This document shows, piece by piece, positions 1 to 8,336 of a stretch of 64,000 nt of DNA. The stretch lies in the NCBI RefSeq assembly GCF_017854565.1, contig NZ_JAFMHJ010000003.1:98286-162285 (forward strand), in the 5' to 3' direction. Source of the DNA: Yoonia sp. GTDB taxonomy: Bacteria > Pseudomonadota > Alphaproteobacteria > Rhodobacterales > Rhodobacteraceae. A program made the translations under genes and the position numbers. The notes beneath the pieces are model-generated. The model worked only from the letters and a program-made list of their open reading frames with translations, was not told the origin of the DNA and made no database searches. The stretch's first letter is position 1; each line of letters begins with the position of its first letter.

Positions 1-1
1 C

Positions 2-223
2 ATTGACGGCGGGCCGTTCATGGCACCCGTCGGACGGCGCAGCACCGAACGTCTCTACGTCAACCGCGTCGCCCGCTTCAAGGCGATGGATGGCGATAGT
101 GACGACATCGTGACACTGGCCGAATTCATGGCCAAGGCGCAGGCAAGTTTCGAAGCCGCTGACGCCGACAACGACGGCACGGTCACCGTCTGGGAATTCC
201 GCGCCCAGCAGAACCCGTTCTGA
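2..223 (+). CDS. EF-hand calcium-binding protein, C-terminal part (5' end outside window)
   Basis: The reading frame is already open at the left edge, so only the last 73 residues are visible. Two EF-hand-like loops can be read, DGDSDDIVTLAEF and DADNDGTVTVWEF. The second has the canonical D-x-D-x-D-G spacing followed by a hydrophobic residue and a late acidic residue; the first is less regular. Such proteins in Rhodobacteraceae are usually small periplasmic calcium-binding proteins, but the signal peptide cannot be checked here. An internal ATG at 20 exists, but the upstream codons continue in frame. A strong hairpin follows the stop. Confidence 0.75.
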   Translation: MDGGPFMAPVGRRSTERLYVNRVARFKAMDGDSDDIVTLAEFMAKAQASFEAADADNDGTVTVWEFRAQQNPF

Positions 224-227
224 TCCA

Positions 228-254
228 AACGGGCGCCGGATTTCGGCGCCCGTT
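228..254 (+). terminator. Intrinsic terminator-like hairpin after EF-hand gene
   Basis: A perfect 10-bp stem, AACGGGCGCC / GGCGCCCGTT with a 7-nt loop, begins 5 bases after the stop codon. The T-rich run that follows (CACGTTTTCTTC) is interrupted, so termination efficiency is uncertain. It separates the EF-hand gene from the ccoGHIS operon. Confidence 0.6.
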
Positions 255-329
255 CACGTTTTCTTCACACATATGGCCGCACGCCGCGTTAACCTTGCCC
301 GCACCGTACAAACGTACGTACGCATTCCA

Positions 330-345
330 TACGGGGTCTGCACGC
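330..345 (+). repeat. Dispersed intergenic motif, copy 1
   Basis: TACGGGGTCTGCACGC lies in the 304-bp gene-free stretch before ccoG, next to a CGTACGTACG tract at 313-322. The same 16 bases occur in inverted orientation at 22248-22263, also between genes, and a related GTAC/TGCG-rich sequence lies at 62336-62371. Function unknown. The rest of this stretch holds the terminator at 228, the FNR box at 451 and the ccoG promoter. Confidence 0.45.
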
Positions 346-450
346 AGTCTGCATGGCCAGAACCCCCTTTATTTCCTGACAATTAACGCTATAAAAACGA
401 TGTCGGCGCAGCACCGGCAACCGGCCCGCCGCGCGTTGCGCAACCGCCTC

Positions 451-464
451 TTGATCCACATCAA
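451..464 (+). promoter_or_regulatory. FNR/FnrL box upstream of ccoG
   Basis: TTGATCCACATCAA is a perfect match to the FNR consensus TTGAT-N4-ATCAA. Its centre (457.5) lies about 41 bp upstream of a start point predicted from a TAGATA -10 hexamer at 486-491, the class II activator geometry. The ccoG ATG is 64 bp downstream of the box. An FnrL-type regulator is encoded at 31231-31950, so low-oxygen activation of ccoGHIS is the natural reading. Confidence 0.85.
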
Positions 465-527
465 AGACCCGCCGGACAGACCGCTTAGATACAATCGTGC
501 GAACAGAACTAATCCCACGGGTCCCTT

Positions 528-1943
528 ATGTCATCTTCCGACAATCAACCGCTTTACGCAGCGCGCGAACCGATTTTTCCGCGCCGTGTCAAAGGCTTCT
601 ATCGAAATCTCAAATGGTGGGTGATGGCGGTCACGCTGGGGATCTATTACCTCACGCCGTGGATTCGCTTTGACCGTGGCCCCAATCTGCCCGATCAGGC
701 GGTCCTGATGGACATGGCCGGTCGGCGGTTTTATTTCTTCTGGATCGAGATTTGGCCCCACGAATTTTACTTTGTCGCTGGCCTGCTGATCATGGCGGGG
801 CTTGGCCTGTTCCTCTTCACCTCTGCCCTCGGTCGCGTCTGGTGCGGCTACACCTGCCCCCAGACGGTCTGGACCGATCTCTTCATCCTTGTGGAACGCT
901 GGATCGAAGGCGACCGCAACGCCCGCGTCCGCCTTTGGAATGCCAAGTGGAGCCCGCGTAAGTGGCGGTTAAGGCTGACAAAATGGGTCGTCTGGCTGCT
1001 GATATCCGTTGCGACGGGTGGCGCTTGGGTGTTCTACTTCGCCGACGCGCCGACGCTGGCCCGCAGCCTGATCACCCTGCAGGCACCGTCCATCGCATGG
1101 GCCACAATTGCCTTGCTGACCGCGACCACATTCATCTTCGGCGGCTTTATGCGCGAACAGGTCTGCAATTTCATGTGCCCTTGGCCACGTATTCAGGCGG
1201 CGATGATGGACCCCGAAACGCTGACCGTCGCCTACCGCGACTGGCGCGGCGAACCGCGCGGCAAAAAGCGCGACGCGGATGCGGGCGACTGCATCGACTG
1301 CATGGCCTGCGTCAACGTCTGCCCTGCGGGCATCGATATCCGCGATGGCCAACAGATGGAATGCATCACCTGTGCGCTTTGTATTGATGCCTGCGATGAC
1401 GTCATGGAACGGATAGGCAAGCCACGGGGATTAATTGATTATCTGGCCCTGTCCGATCAAGAAGCCGAAGCGCAGGGGAAGCCGCCCAAACCAATCTGGC
1501 AGCACGTCCTGCGCACCCGCACAGTGCTATACACCGTCCTTTGGTCCCTGATCGGGGTCGGACTGGTCTTTGCACTTTTTGTCCGCGCGGATATCGAAAT
1601 GACCGTGTCGCCAGTGCGCAATCCAACCTTTGTCACGCTCAGCGACGGCACCATCCGCAATATCTACGACATCCGCCTGCTGAATAAACATGGGGAAGAC
1701 CGTGAATTCCACCTGTCGCTGGCGTCCGACGATATCCTGCGTATTGATCTCGAAGGCACCGCTGAAAACAGCGTTACAGTCCCCGCAAACACAACCCTGC
1801 AACAGCGGGTCTATGTCTCGGCCCGCCCCGGCGATCCCGCCGCAGCAAGGGACCGCACAGAACTGCGCTTTTGGGTCGAAGACCTGATTTCAGGCGAGCG
1901 TGCGCACAAGGACACAATCTTTAACGGAAGGGCGGCACAATGA
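528..1943 (+). CDS. ccoG: Cytochrome cbb3 oxidase assembly protein CcoG (FixG/RdxB-type), membrane ferredoxin
   Basis: The 471-residue protein has several membrane helices flanking a cytoplasmic dicluster ferredoxin domain. Cluster motifs CIDCMACVNVC (about residues 255-265, followed by P) and CITCALCIDAC (about 279-289) are intact, and a further WCGYTCPQTVW segment lies near residue 105. The CcoG family acts in maturation of cbb3 oxidase, with a role in reducing Cu(II) for the copper supply route. The start is the first ATG after the FNR-controlled promoter. The stop overlaps the ccoH start by ATGA, and gene order ccoG-ccoH-ccoI-ccoS is the classical fixGHIS order. Confidence 0.95.
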   Translation: MSSSDNQPLYAAREPIFPRRVKGFYRNLKWWVMAVTLGIYYLTPWIRFDRGPNLPDQAVLMDMAGRRFYFFWIEIWPHEFYFVAGLLIMAGLGLFLFTSALGRVWCGYTCPQTVWTDLFILVERWIEGDRNARVRLWNAKWSPRKWRLRLTKWVVWLLISVATGGAWVFYFADAPTLARSLITLQAPSIAWATIALLTATTFIFGGFMREQVCNFMCPWPRIQAAMMDPETLTVAYRDWRGEPRGKKRDADAGDCIDCMACVNVCPAGIDIRDGQQMECITCALCIDACDDVMERIGKPRGLIDYLALSDQEAEAQGKPPKPIWQHVLRTRTVLYTVLWSLIGVGLVFALFVRADIEMTVSPVRNPTFVTLSDGTIRNIYDIRLLNKHGEDREFHLSLASDDILRIDLEGTAENSVTVPANTTLQQRVYVSARPGDPAAARDRTELRFWVEDLISGERAHKDTIFNGRAAQ

Positions 1944-2392
1944 CCCGCGAATTCACCGGCTGGCACATGCTTGCATTGATGGTTGGCGCCTTTGGCATAA
2001 TCATCGCCGTCAATCTCACGCTGGCCTATCAGGCCGTTGCGACTTTTCCGGGGTTGGAAACCCGGAACTCTTATGTGGCCAGCCAAACCTTTGATGCCGA
2101 CCGTGCGGCGCAGGACGCGCTGCACTGGGATGTGACCGCCACATTGATCGACACGCGCCTGACAGTGGTGATTCGCGATGAAAACGGTGCGCCCGTCGCA
2201 CCGACGATCATCGGCGCCACCTTTGGCCGCGCGACCCACACTGGCCAGGACAGCACCCCGGCCTTCATCTGGGACGGTGAAGCCCTGACCGCGCCCGTCG
2301 CTGCCAGCCAGGGCTACTGGAACCTGCGCCTGCATCTCGAGGCCGCCGACGGCACCCAATTCCGCCGCCGCATTCAGCTGCATGCAAAATGA
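1940..2392 (+). CDS. ccoH: cbb3 oxidase assembly protein CcoH (FixH)
   Basis: A 150-residue protein with one N-terminal membrane helix (about residues 8-30) and a periplasmic beta-rich FixH domain. It contains the family-typical ASQTFDADRAAQ segment around residue 48, close to the membrane exit. CcoH interacts with the oxidase during assembly. It overlaps ccoG by 4 bases (ATGA) and ccoI by 4 bases at its 3' end, so translation of all three is probably coupled. Confidence 0.93.
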   Translation: MTREFTGWHMLALMVGAFGIIIAVNLTLAYQAVATFPGLETRNSYVASQTFDADRAAQDALHWDVTATLIDTRLTVVIRDENGAPVAPTIIGATFGRATHTGQDSTPAFIWDGEALTAPVAASQGYWNLRLHLEAADGTQFRRRIQLHAK

Positions 2393-4536
2393 GCAATACC
2401 GCGATCTGCCCGGCCTGCGTGGGCCTGCCCGAAGGGGCGCTGGAAGCCGCCACTGCAAAAGGCACCGCACAGATCATTCTGTCGCTGCCGGGCATTCACT
2501 GTATCGCGTGCATCAATGGGGTCGAACGTGCCCTGCGCGCCCGTGATGGCGTCGTCAGCGCCCGCGTGAACCTCAGCATGAAGCGGGTCACGGTCGGCAC
2601 CAACGGCCACGTTGCACCCGAAACGCTGATCGACACGCTAGAGCTTGCCGGGTTCGAGGCGCGCGCGCTCGATACCTCACTTTTAGGTTCAACTTCAGAT
2701 ACTTACGGTCGCGGATTGATGACCCGGATCGCCATCGCCGGGTTTGCGACGATGAACGTGATGCTGCTGTCGGTCGCTGTGTGGTCCGGGGCCGTCGGCG
2801 CGACGCAGCACATGTTCCACATCATCAGCGCCAGCATCGCGGTCCCCGCACTGATCTATGCCGCACAACCCTTTTTTCACAACGCTTGGTCCGCCCTGTC
2901 GGTCCGCAAACTGAACATGGATGTGCCGATTTCACTGGCTATCGTGCTGGCCGCTGGCATGTCGCTATACGAAACGTTTGTCGGTGGCGCGCAGGCCTAT
3001 TTTGATGCCGCGCTGTCGCTCACGTTCTTCCTGCTGATCGGGCGCTATCTTGATCATCGCAGCCGCAAGGCCGCCGCCTCTGCCGCCGCGCAGCTTGCCG
3101 CACTCGAAGTGCCCCGCGTGATGCGCCTGCGCGATAGCCTGCGCCAGATGGTCGATTTCGCGGACCTGCGGGTCGGCGACACAATTCAGGTCCTGCCCGG
3201 TGGGCGCATTCCCGTTGACGGCATCATCACCGATGGCCAAAGCCAGATCGACCGCTCGCTTCTGACTGGTGAAAGCCGCCCCCTGCACGCCACCAGCGGC
3301 ACAGCTGTCAGCGCAGGCGAGGTGAACATGACCGGCCCCCTGACGATCCGCGCAATGACGGTCGGTGCCGATACGACCCTGCGCAAGATGGTCACGATGG
3401 TCGATGCCGCCGAAAGCGTGCGCAACCGCTATACCGCCATCGCGGATCGTGCGGCGGCGATCTATGCCCCCGCCGTGCATCTGTTGGCGCTGTCGGCCTT
3501 TGTCGTCTGGCTGATCATTTCCGGCGATCTGCGCCTGTCGCTGAACATCGCCGTGGCCGTGCTGATCATCACCTGCCCCTGCGCGCTTGGGCTGGCCGTG
3601 CCCGCCGTGTCGACCACCGCTGCCGGGCGGTTGTTCCGCGCCGGACTTCTGGTCAAGGACGGCACCGCGCTGGAACGACTGGCCGAAGTCAACACCGTCG
3701 TTTTCGACAAGACCGGCACACTGACCATGCCCGCCGCCGGTCACACAGCGCTGGACCCCGCGACCCGATCCATCGCGCTGGCCCTGACCCAAAACGCGAC
3801 CCATCCCGTATCACAAGCCATTGCCGCCGCACTGATCGGCACGGCACCGGCCACCATCACCGACCAGCGCGAACACCCGGGCCACGGGCTCAGCGCGCGG
3901 TATGACGGTCGGCAGGTCCGCCTTGGGTCGGGCGCGTGGCTGGGTACGCAACAGGGCACCTACATCCAGATTGGCGACCAGATGCCGCAAAAAATCGCCC
4001 TGCGATCCGACCTGCGCGACGGTGCGGCCGATCTGGTCGCAGCATGGCAAGCCGCAGGTCTGACCGTGCATCTGCTATCGGGCGATGACACTGCCGAAAC
4101 CGCGCGTGTTGCTGGCCTGCTTGGGATCGAACACTGGCAAGCAGAAACAAAGCCCGACGCAAAAGTGCAATATATCAAAACATTAGCCGCGACTGGCGCT
4201 AAGGTTCTGATGGTCGGCGATGGGCTGAATGACACCGCCGCGCTGGCTGCGGCGCATGCATCCGTGTCGCCGGCGACCGCCGCAGATGCATCGCGTGCCG
4301 CGTCAGACATCGTGCTGCTGAACGACAGCCTCAGACCGATGATTGACCTGCCGCTTGTTGCACGCTCAGCCCGCCAACGGGTTCTCGAAAACTTTGCCAT
4401 CGCGGCAGGCTACAATGCCATCGCGATCCCCATCGCGCTGCTGGGCTTTGCCACCCCACTGCTGGCCGCAATTGCCATGTCAGCGTCATCAATCACCGTC
4501 CTGCTGAATGCGCTGCGACTGCGAGGGCGGGTATGA
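2389..4536 (+). CDS. ccoI: Copper-exporting P1B-type ATPase CcoI (FixI)
   Basis: This 715-residue ATPase has an N-terminal heavy-metal-associated domain with GIHCIACINGVE (CxxC), preceded by an extra CPAC motif near residue 8. Membrane helices follow, with the CPC metal-translocation motif near residue 396, the phosphorylation site DKTGTLT near residue 440, and GDGLNDTAAL in the hinge region. CcoI exports copper across the inner membrane for the CuB centre of cbb3 oxidase rather than for detoxification. Context between ccoH and ccoS supports this over a CopA role. The ATGA overlaps at both ends indicate one transcript. Confidence 0.95.
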   Translation: MSNTAICPACVGLPEGALEAATAKGTAQIILSLPGIHCIACINGVERALRARDGVVSARVNLSMKRVTVGTNGHVAPETLIDTLELAGFEARALDTSLLGSTSDTYGRGLMTRIAIAGFATMNVMLLSVAVWSGAVGATQHMFHIISASIAVPALIYAAQPFFHNAWSALSVRKLNMDVPISLAIVLAAGMSLYETFVGGAQAYFDAALSLTFFLLIGRYLDHRSRKAAASAAAQLAALEVPRVMRLRDSLRQMVDFADLRVGDTIQVLPGGRIPVDGIITDGQSQIDRSLLTGESRPLHATSGTAVSAGEVNMTGPLTIRAMTVGADTTLRKMVTMVDAAESVRNRYTAIADRAAAIYAPAVHLLALSAFVVWLIISGDLRLSLNIAVAVLIITCPCALGLAVPAVSTTAAGRLFRAGLLVKDGTALERLAEVNTVVFDKTGTLTMPAAGHTALDPATRSIALALTQNATHPVSQAIAAALIGTAPATITDQREHPGHGLSARYDGRQVRLGSGAWLGTQQGTYIQIGDQMPQKIALRSDLRDGAADLVAAWQAAGLTVHLLSGDDTAETARVAGLLGIEHWQAETKPDAKVQYIKTLAATGAKVLMVGDGLNDTAALAAAHASVSPATAADASRAASDIVLLNDSLRPMIDLPLVARSARQRVLENFAIAAGYNAIAIPIALLGFATPLLAAIAMSASSITVLLNALRLRGRV

Positions 4537-4706
4537 ATATCCTCATCATCCTGATTCCCGCATCGCTGATCCTTGGCGGCCTCGGCCTCGCTGCGTTTTT
4601 ATGGAGCCTGCGCGCCAACCAATACGAAGACCTTGAAGGCGACGCATGGCGTATCTTGTCCGATGACGATGCCCCTAGCGCGCGGCCCGCAAAGCCGCCC
4701 GAATAA
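4533..4706 (+). CDS. ccoS: cbb3 oxidase maturation protein CcoS (FixS), 57 aa
   Basis: The start ATG overlaps the ccoI stop (ATGA at 4533-4536). The 57-residue product has one N-terminal helix (NILIILIPASLILGGLGLAA) and the family signature QYEDLEGDAWRIL just after it. CcoS is needed for insertion of redox cofactors into cbb3 oxidase. Its last 32 bases overlap, in antisense orientation, the 3' end of the DUF2783 gene on the other strand. Confidence 0.93.
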   Translation: MNILIILIPASLILGGLGLAAFLWSLRANQYEDLEGDAWRILSDDDAPSARPAKPPE

Positions 4707-4857
4707 CATCCCGGTCACCGATCTGATTGCACAAGATCAGGATCAGTCGGGCGTTCAACGCATCGCTTTCCGCGTGACTTAGCCCCATATGCGCCGCAAG
4801 CAGATCATCATAAAAACCGTCCGGGTCCACGATATTTGGATCAAGGTTCAATGGCAT
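4675..4857 (-). CDS. DUF2783 family protein, last gene of the homogentisate operon
   Basis: A 60-residue acidic protein starting MPLNLDPNIVDPDGFYDDLL, with ALNARLILILCNQIGD in its C-terminal half; this pattern is the DUF2783 family, usually found just downstream of a FAD-dependent oxidoreductase in aromatic catabolism clusters. Function unknown. The ATG at 4857 lies inside the last 17 bases of the upstream FAD gene, suggesting coupled translation. Its 3' end overlaps ccoS on the opposite strand. Confidence 0.85.
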   Translation of the reverse strand: MPLNLDPNIVDPDGFYDDLLAAHMGLSHAESDALNARLILILCNQIGDRDVIRAALRAAR

Positions 4858-6433
4858 CTTCGTTCTTCCCAATGGCGGCCCGCATGGCCGCGCGCAGTGC
4901 ATCTTCGTCGTAGGCGGGCCAGCGTCCGACGATATGCTGGTCCGGGCGGAGCAGGTAGATTGCAGCGGACGCATCGCCCAAATACCGGGCCCTGACCGCA
5001 TCGGTCATCGGCAGGTCAACGCGCCGTGCAACCACCCCCGCTTCGCGCAGCGCCTCGGGCGCGTCACAGTTGATCGCGAGCATGCAAAAGCCGTGCAATT
5101 GCTCCACCAGAAACCCCTGATCCACCGCAACATCCACACAGGCTGCCCCCGGTCGCGTCAGCCCCGGCCCGGCCAAGCCGTCCGCAAGGCCCGGATATAT
5201 GCAGGGCACGGATAACCGGCCAGAGTTCACCAACGGACGGGCAAATGCATGCGACGCCGCAAGATCCAGTACCGCGTCGCGAAAAATTTGGCTCATGGAC
5301 GTCTTCGGCGTCAGGAAATCCGTGGCACGGGTGGAATGCAGGATATTTTCATCTGCGGCAAATTCCCGCTCGGCCGCATAAGTATCAAGCAGGTCATCGC
5401 GCCCGCCATCCAGAACAAGCACCAGTTTCCACGCCAGATTATCCGCGTCCTGAATACCTGAATTCGCGCCCCGCGCACCAAACGGCGACACCTGATGCGC
5501 AGCATCCCCGGCAAACAAGACACGCCCATGGCGAAACTTTTCCATCCGGCGGCACTGAAAGGTATAAATCGACGTCCATTCAAGGTCATACGCCGGCACA
5601 GCACCGGTCTGCGATGACAGCATCGCATCGACGCGGGTCCGAATACGCACGGGGTCCAGCTCCGCGGTGCGGTCAATGTCCCACCCAAGCTGGAAATCAA
5701 TCCGCCACACATCATCGGGCTGTTTATGCAGCAACGCTGATCGGCCCGCCCCCTCGAACGGTGGCGCAAACCAAAACCATCGTTCAGTCGGGAAATCCGC
5801 AGCCATTTTCACGTCAGCAATCAAGAAGTTATCTTCAAATACGCGGCCTTCAAACGCCAGACCCAACATATCACGTAGCGGCGACCGCGCGCCGTCACAC
5901 GCGACCAGCCAATCAGCCTCTAGCGGATATGGGCCGTCGGGTGTGTCCACAGTCAGCGCGACATGATCATCATGCGACACAACCCCAATAACCCGGTTTC
6001 CACCCCGGATTTGCACGCCAACAGCGTGGGCGCGCGCCACCAAAGCCGCTTCGAGATAATATTGCTGAAGATTGATGAACGCGGGCTGTTTGTGCCCATC
6101 TTCAGCCAGCAAGGTGAAATCATAGACCTCACGCTCACCAAAAAACACGCGGCCCTTGTTCCACTGCACGCCCTTGGCGGTCAGTGGCGCGGCCACCCCC
6201 AACCTGTCCAGAATTTCCAGCGTCCGCTTGGCAAAGCAAATCGCGCGCGACCCCGTCGAAACCCGGTCGTTGTCATCCAACACGACCACCGCGACCCCCT
6301 GAAGCGCCAGATCAATCGCCAGCGTCAGACCAACCGGCCCGGCGCCCACGATCACAACCCGATGACGGGCCAGCGTATCCTGATCAGCATGCCAAGCATA
6401 TGGATACAAAGGCGTGTCAAAAACCGCGTTCAC
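4841..6433 (-). CDS. FAD-dependent aromatic-ring monooxygenase (MhpA/PHBH-like)
   Basis: About 530 residues. The N-terminal dinucleotide-binding fold carries VVIVGAGPVGLTLAIDLALQG. A second FAD motif, GDAAHQVSPFGARGANSG, lies about 300 residues in and is followed by QDADNLAWKL, the class A flavin monooxygenase arrangement. The preferred start is GTG at 6433, which overlaps the stop of the upstream MBL gene (GTGA); an in-frame ATG at 6451 is possible. The operon context (hmgA, fumarylacetoacetase) suggests it hydroxylates an aromatic acid to yield homogentisate or a related ring-cleavage substrate; that substrate is inferred. Confidence 0.85.
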   Translation of the reverse strand: MNAVFDTPLYPYAWHADQDTLARHRVVIVGAGPVGLTLAIDLALQGVAVVVLDDNDRVSTGSRAICFAKRTLEILDRLGVAAPLTAKGVQWNKGRVFFGEREVYDFTLLAEDGHKQPAFINLQQYYLEAALVARAHAVGVQIRGGNRVIGVVSHDDHVALTVDTPDGPYPLEADWLVACDGARSPLRDMLGLAFEGRVFEDNFLIADVKMAADFPTERWFWFAPPFEGAGRSALLHKQPDDVWRIDFQLGWDIDRTAELDPVRIRTRVDAMLSSQTGAVPAYDLEWTSIYTFQCRRMEKFRHGRVLFAGDAAHQVSPFGARGANSGIQDADNLAWKLVLVLDGGRDDLLDTYAAEREFAADENILHSTRATDFLTPKTSMSQIFRDAVLDLAASHAFARPLVNSGRLSVPCIYPGLADGLAGPGLTRPGAACVDVAVDQGFLVEQLHGFCMLAINCDAPEALREAGVVARRVDLPMTDAVRARYLGDASAAIYLLRPDQHIVGRWPAYDEDALRAAMRAAIGKNEDAIEP

Positions 6434-7380
6434 CCCTGCAACGCCTCCCACATCTCCAGATCACGTTGCGCAGTCCAGATGCGCGGGGTGTCGATACCGC
6501 GCGCCTCATCATAGGCGCGGGCGACATTAAAGGGCAGGCAGTGTTCGTAAATTGCATAGTCCGCAAACTTGGGGTCACAGGCCGCGCGGACCGCATCCCA
6601 TGCCTCTTTGAGTGATCCACCGCGCGCAGCGACACGGGCCGCAGCACGGTAGGTGCTGTCGACGAAATCGCGGCTGCTTTCAATCGCGCGCGTGACCGCT
6701 GCCGTCCCCATCAGCGCATTCCCACGTCCCGGCGCAATGGCATCCACCTCGAAACTGGCAATATTATCAAGCGCATGCCCCCAGTCACCGAAATGTCCGT
6801 CACCGCAGTAACAGGCCGAGTGGTCTTCGACGATGTCGCCGGTAAACATGACATTTGCGTCGGGCACATGGATCACGATATCACCTGCCGTATGGGCACG
6901 GCCAAGGTGCATCAAATCGACCCGGCGGTGGCCCAGATAGACGGTCATCGCGTCGCTGAATGTGGTCGTGGGGTAGGTCAGACCGGGGATGCTTTCGTGG
7001 CCTTCGAACAGACGCGGAAAGCGTTGGAATTCGCTGTCCCAATCTTCCTGCCCGCGCTCAACCACCATGGACCGCGCAACATCGCCCATAATGATCTGAT
7101 CGGCACCGTACGCCGACGCCCCCAGCACGCGCACCGCATGATAATGGGTCAGCGCCAGATGCGTAATCGGCTTGTCCGTCACGCTACGCACCTTTTCGAT
7201 CACCTTATGCGCCAGACGCGGGGTCGCCTGTGCCTCGATGATCATGACGCTGTCGTCACCGATGATCACGCCCGAATTGGGGTCACCCTCGGCGGTAAAG
7301 GCCCATATATCGCGGCCGACCTCCTCGAACGTGATTTTCTTTTCGGCCATATCCCCTTGGGATGCGAATGCTTTTGTCAT
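6430..7380 (-). CDS. MBL-fold metallo-hydrolase of the homogentisate operon
   Basis: A 316-residue metallo-beta-lactamase-fold protein. The usual HxHxDH motif is replaced by LTHYHAVRVLGASAYGA: the two histidines are kept but Asp-His are not. Other expected elements remain, such as HLGRAHTAGDIVIHV (third-histidine region) and the MFTGDIVED aspartate. This variant motif belongs to a quinoprotein-relay/SoxH-like branch of unknown reaction. The ATG overlaps the stop of the fumarylacetoacetase gene (ATGA). It may hydrolyse a thioester or lactone side product; this is speculation from context. Confidence 0.85.
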   Translation of the reverse strand: MTKAFASQGDMAEKKITFEEVGRDIWAFTAEGDPNSGVIIGDDSVMIIEAQATPRLAHKVIEKVRSVTDKPITHLALTHYHAVRVLGASAYGADQIIMGDVARSMVVERGQEDWDSEFQRFPRLFEGHESIPGLTYPTTTFSDAMTVYLGHRRVDLMHLGRAHTAGDIVIHVPDANVMFTGDIVEDHSACYCGDGHFGDWGHALDNIASFEVDAIAPGRGNALMGTAAVTRAIESSRDFVDSTYRAAARVAARGGSLKEAWDAVRAACDPKFADYAIYEHCLPFNVARAYDEARGIDTPRIWTAQRDLEMWEALQG

Positions 7381-8336
7381 GAAATTGCCTTTACGGTTTG
7401 ATCGAGAGTACCAAAGATGTTTTGTCCGTCCGCGTCATCCATCCAGATTTGAACGCGGTCGCCGGGTTTCAGAAACGGCGTTTTGGGCGCGCCGGTCAGG
7501 ATGGTTTCAATCATTCGCTGTTCGGCAATGCACGCATACCCGGCCCCGCCGTCAGCGACCGGCTTGCCGGGACCGCCACCCAGTTTATTGGACACAGTGC
7601 CCGACCCGATGATCGTGCCCACCGCCAAGCGCCGCGTCGTGGCGGCATGGGCGATCAACTGCCCAAAATCAAAGGTCATATCGACGCCCGCATCAACCCG
7701 GCCAAAGGCGGCCCCGTTCAGGTCAATCTTCAAAATTCCGTGCAGCTTGCCATCGCGCCAGCCGGGTAAATCGTCTGGGCTGACCGCCACGGGCGAAAAG
7801 GCGCAGGCAGGCTTGGATTGCACAAAGCCGAACCCCTTGGCCAATTCACCCGGGATCAGATTGCGCAGGGATATATCGTTGCAAAGCATCACGAAACGGA
7901 TGGCCTCCAGCGCGTCCTCGCGCGTGGCACCCATCGGGACGTCGCCTGTGATGACGGCAATTTCACCTTCAAAATCAATGCCCCAGGCGGGGTCGCCGAT
8001 GATCGGGTCCGTCGGGCCGAGAAAGCTGTCAGAGCCGCCCTGATACATCAGCGGATCGGTCCAGAAGCTGGCAGGCATATCAACGCCCCGCGCGCGGCGC
8101 ACCAGTTCGACGTGGTTGACATAGGCCGACCCGTCAAGGAACTGATAGGCGCGCGGCACCGGCGAAACGCAGCCCGCAGCGGTGAATGGCGCGGCCATGT
8201 TTTGCACCTCGAATCCGACCTGATCCAATGCGGCCTGCAGGCTTTGCGCCTTGCAAAACCACTGCTGCGACAAATCACCCGCGACCACGACCAGCCGGCC
8301 ATCTGGGCTACCGTCGTTTAAGGTTGCTACCTTCAT
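7377..8336 (-). CDS. Fumarylacetoacetate hydrolase family protein
   Basis: 319 residues of the FAH fold. Metal- and substrate-binding elements include [14 protein letters not shown] (about residue 120), [12 protein letters not shown], a [13 protein letters not shown] segment and the C-terminal [11 protein letters not shown] glycine-rich motif. It most likely cleaves fumarylacetoacetate (or maleylacetoacetate) to acetoacetate in tyrosine/phenylalanine catabolism. It overlaps hmgA by ATGA at its start and the MBL gene at its stop. No maleylacetoacetate isomerase gene is present in this operon. Confidence 0.88.
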   Translation of the reverse strand: MKVATLNDGSPDGRLVVVAGDLSQQWFCKAQSLQAALDQVGFEVQNMAAPFTAAGCVSPVPRAYQFLDGSAYVNHVELVRRARGVDMPASFWTDPLMYQGGSDSFLGPTDPIIGDPAWGIDFEGEIAVITGDVPMGATREDALEAIRFVMLCNDISLRNLIPGELAKGFGFVQSKPACAFSPVAVSPDDLPGWRDGKLHGILKIDLNGAAFGRVDAGVDMTFDFGQLIAHAATTRRLAVGTIIGSGTVSNKLGGGPGKPVADGGAGYACIAEQRMIETILTGAPKTPFLKPGDRVQIWMDDADGQNIFGTLDQTVKAIS

